From the NCBI GenBank assembly GCA_031283745.1, contig JAITBH010000151.1, forward strand, positions 1-15,966: a DNA stretch of 15,966 nucleotides, in the 5' to 3' direction. The notes under the pieces were generated by a model, which was not told where the DNA came from, ran no database searches, and saw nothing but the letters and a program-made list of their open reading frames with translations. The stretch comes from Candidatus Ectomicrobium neotermitis. Its GTDB lineage: Bacteria > Elusimicrobiota > Endomicrobiia > Endomicrobiales > Endomicrobiaceae. The position numbers and the translations under genes were made by a program. The first letter of the stretch is position 1, and the number at the start of each line of letters is the position of its first letter. Below are positions 14,307-15,966 of the stretch, in pieces.

Positions 14307-15688
14307 AATCCCCCGTCCTTGTTATTGATGACTACTTTTTTATCTTTCCTGTCTACATTTCTCTGTCTTGCCCTACCGAAAGCCAACCCGCCTGAGGGAA
14401 CATCGCGAGTGATAGTCGACCCTGCCGCTATTAAAGCCGATTTGCCTATCTTAACAGGGGCTACAAAATTAACATTTGAACCAATAAAAGATTTGGAGCC
14501 GATAACAGTTTTGTGCTTCTTTTGACCGTCATAATTGCAGGTGATCGTTCCAGCGCCAACATTGACATCTTCGCCTATTTGAGCATCGCCTATATATGAA
14601 AGGTGATTGATTTTGACGCTTTTAGCAATGACTGACTTCTTTATCTCGCTGAAATTGCCAACTTTGACATTCTCTTTTAACACGGAATCGGGTCTTATGT
14701 GGGAAAAAGGGCCTATTTGAGTGGAATTGCCGACAACTGCCCCTTCTATATATGAATACTTTATCTCCACATTGTTGCCTATCTTTGAGTTGGAAATATA
14801 GCTTGACCCTTCTATACGGCAGTTTTTGCCGATTTTGACGTTCTGGGCTATGAAAGCACCGGGATAAATAATGGTGTCGGCACCGATTTTTGCGTCTGGG
14901 GATATATAAACTGCAGAAGGGTTGATGATTGTTATGCCGGCGGCTAAGAGTTCGTCAATTTTGAGGGTTTGGACAATTTTTTGTGCTTCGGAGAGTTCTT
15001 TACGGCTGTTTATCCCTTTAATTTCAATATCGTTGTCTATCGTAAACAATCCCGCCTGCCTGCCCATAGCCTTCAGAACCGCTACAGTGTCAGTTATATA
15101 GTATTCCTTCTTTGCATTGTTAGGTTTAACCTGTGAAAGAGCTGCCCAAACATTCTTGTCAAAACAATATATTCCGCTGTTTATCTCATTTATCTGCCTT
15201 TGAGCAGGCGAAGCATCTTTTTCTTCAACAATTTTCTCTAAAACCTCCCCGTTTCTGATTATACGGCCATAGCCGAATGGGCGGGGGGTCTTTGCTGCTA
15301 AAACTGTGATGGAATTAGCACTTTTTTGATGGCTTTGTAGGAGAGAACGGAGAGTTTGAGTCTTTATTAAAGGAACATCGCCGCTTAAAACTAAAATATC
15401 GCCGTTATATTTGCCCAAAACACTGCCTGCCTGCATAAAAGCATGAGCAGAACCCAACTGCTCTTTTTGGTATACAAAACTGACATTTAAGCCCTTTAGA
15501 CTTTCCTCAACGATATTAGATTTGTGTCCTATGACAAGGACAATGGAATCAGGGTTTAACCTCGAGACCGCATCTATCACCCATTTGATTAGAGATTTAC
15601 CTGATAATTCGTGTAAAACCTTAGGGAGGGAGGACTTCATTCTGGTGCCTGCACCTGCGGCAAGAATTACTGCGGAAAAATTTTTCAT
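14303..15688 (-). CDS. glmU: Bifunctional GlmU: GlcNAc-1-P uridylyltransferase / GlcN-1-P acetyltransferase
   Basis: The product has 461 residues. The N-terminal pyrophosphorylase domain (about 1-230) begins VILAAGAGTRMKSSLPKVLH, the nucleotide-binding signature with Arg16 and Lys23. The C-terminal half (about 255-450) is a left-handed beta-helix of hexapeptide repeats (IGADTIIYPGAFIAQNVKIGKNC and similar), with RPDSVLKENVKVGNF, NHLSYIGDAQIG and GAGTITCNYDGQKKHKT marking the acetyltransferase site. It makes UDP-GlcNAc for peptidoglycan and, where present, LPS. It is the first gene of the long minus-strand operon. The ribosome binding site before ATG 15688 is modest (GGAAA about 9 bases upstream). 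A good promoter lies at 15742-15771, leaving a leader of about 47 bases. Confidence 0.97.
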   Translation of the reverse strand: MKNFSAVILAAGAGTRMKSSLPKVLHELSGKSLIKWVIDAVSRLNPDSIVLVIGHKSNIVEESLKGLNVSFVYQKEQLGSAHAFMQAGSVLGKYNGDILVLSGDVPLIKTQTLRSLLQSHQKSANSITVLAAKTPRPFGYGRIIRNGEVLEKIVEEKDASPAQRQINEINSGIYCFDKNVWAALSQVKPNNAKKEYYITDTVAVLKAMGRQAGLFTIDNDIEIKGINSRKELSEAQKIVQTLKIDELLAAGITIINPSAVYISPDAKIGADTIIYPGAFIAQNVKIGKNCRIEGSSYISNSKIGNNVEIKYSYIEGAVVGNSTQIGPFSHIRPDSVLKENVKVGNFSEIKKSVIAKSVKINHLSYIGDAQIGEDVNVGAGTITCNYDGQKKHKTVIGSKSFIGSNVNFVAPVKIGKSALIAAGSTITRDVPSGGLAFGRARQRNVDRKDKKVVINNKDGGL

Positions 15689-15741
15689 TTTTATATTTCC
15701 AATCAGAAAACCTAACTAAATTTTGGTAGACAACAGTGCGG

Positions 15742-15771
15742 ATTATACATATTTTCCTTTAGACCTAACAA
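15742..15771 (-). promoter_or_regulatory. Predicted sigma70-type promoter of the glmU operon
   Basis: On the minus strand a perfect -10 TATAAT (plus-strand 15742-15747) lies 18 bases after a -35-like TTGTTA (plus-strand 15766-15771). The expected transcript start is near 15735, some 47 bases before the glmU ATG. No riboswitch-like fold was seen in this short leader. Confidence 0.6.
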
Positions 15772-15805
15772 AACAGGGGGGTGGTGAGGGATTTAAGGGG
15801 TCAAA

Positions 15806-15834
15806 TTGAAGTAGCAGGGATAAAAAGGTATTAT
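15806..15834 (+). promoter_or_regulatory. Predicted promoter of tRNA-Ser with GC-rich discriminator
   Basis: TTGAAG (15806-15811) and TATTAT (15829-15834) are separated by exactly 17 bases. CGCCCC follows immediately, a GC-rich discriminator of the kind seen at growth-rate-controlled stable RNA promoters. The tRNA begins about 23 bases after the expected start site, near 15841. Confidence 0.6.
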
Positions 15835-15863
15835 CGCCCCTGTCATTAGCGGGGCAAAGGGGT

Positions 15864-15953
15864 GGAGAGATGGCCGAGTGGTTTAAGGCGCAGTCCTGGA
15901 AAGACTGTTCATTCGAAAGGGTGACCGGGGTTCGAATCCCCGTCTCTCCGCCA
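15864..15953 (+). tRNA. tRNA-Ser, anticodon GGA
   Basis: A 90-nt class II tRNA. Acceptor GGAGAGA pairs with TCTCTCC, followed by discriminator G and encoded CCA. The anticodon stem CAGTC/GACTG holds the loop CTGGAAA, giving anticodon GGA, which reads UCC and UCU. A long variable region and the T-arm CGGGG-TTCGAAT-CCCCG follow. The G discriminator and long variable arm are serine identity elements. Confidence 0.96.
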
Positions 15954-15966
15954 TTTTTCATTTTTT
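15954..15966 (+). terminator. T-rich tract after tRNA-Ser
   Basis: TTTTTCATTTTTT directly follows the CCA end and runs to the window edge. It could act as the U-tract of a terminator using the tRNA's own stem, but no separate hairpin is seen. Confidence 0.35.

Noticed and set aside
15776..15819. G-quadruplex between the divergent promoters
   Set aside because: Four G-runs of at least three exist only if a 16-base loop is allowed; not convincing.
15743..15961. Minus-strand ORF of 72 codons containing GETGIRTPV
   Set aside because: It is antisense to tRNA-Ser; this peptide string is a well-known false protein produced by translating the complement of serine tRNA genes.
1..15966. CRISPR arrays, insertion sequences, riboswitches
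   Set aside because: No spaced direct repeats, transposase frames or inverted-repeat ends were seen. Intergenic gaps are short and show no recognisable riboswitch core. No gap longer than 300 bases lacks a gene, as the largest apparent one (7465-7963) is mostly tmRNA.

Overview
The window is bacterial chromosome of moderate GC (roughly 40-45% in the housekeeping genes by eye). It is packed with short-spaced or overlapping genes, almost all on the minus strand. The phylum cannot be fixed from this sequence. The order glmU-prs-rplY-pth, a two-part methylene-tetrahydrofolate reductase (MetV plus MetF) and a DUF4833 protein would suit an anaerobic, possibly uncultivated lineage such as those around Omnitrophota, Elusimicrobiota or Margulisbacteria. 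That placement is a guess.

Right end, read leftwards. A divergent promoter region lies between tRNA-Ser(GGA) on the plus strand (15864-15953) and a long minus-strand operon. The operon runs glmU (UDP-GlcNAc synthesis), prs (PRPP), rplY/ctc (L25), pth, metV, metF, a YbgC-like thioesterase, tadA, a DUF2157 membrane protein and a GDYXXLXY-type membrane-anchored protein. Neighbouring genes mostly overlap by 1-17 bases or are separated by 3-20. The operon runs almost directly into ssrA (tmRNA, 7564-7939), whose 5' end is 24 bases past the last stop codon.

Middle. About 100 bases beyond the 3' end of tmRNA is a four-gene restriction-modification cassette (7464 down to 2935). It encodes a 5-methylcytosine DNA methyltransferase, an NgoFVII-like phospholipase-D-fold restriction nuclease, a Z1-domain superfamily 2 ATPase/helicase, and a Vsr-type nuclease. 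The four genes overlap or nearly touch, and each start has its own Shine-Dalgarno sequence, so this is one transcriptional unit. Its position behind tmRNA, a common insertion hotspot, and the low GC of its last gene suggest horizontal acquisition. No integrase or duplicated att site is visible. This is the most interesting accessory element here: a Z1/Vsr defence operon built round a PLD nuclease.

Left end. On the minus strand follow a NapA/KefB-type Na+/H+ antiporter, rsmE (16S rRNA m3U1498 methyltransferase) and a secreted DUF4833 protein. They converge, through a bidirectional terminator (333-355), on the 3' end of a plus-strand uppP gene cut by the window edge.

The tmRNA is unusual in its own right. 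By alignment of the resume region, its predicted proteolysis tag is 18 encoded residues ending in MPLAA, and most of the tag frame is folded into two hairpins.
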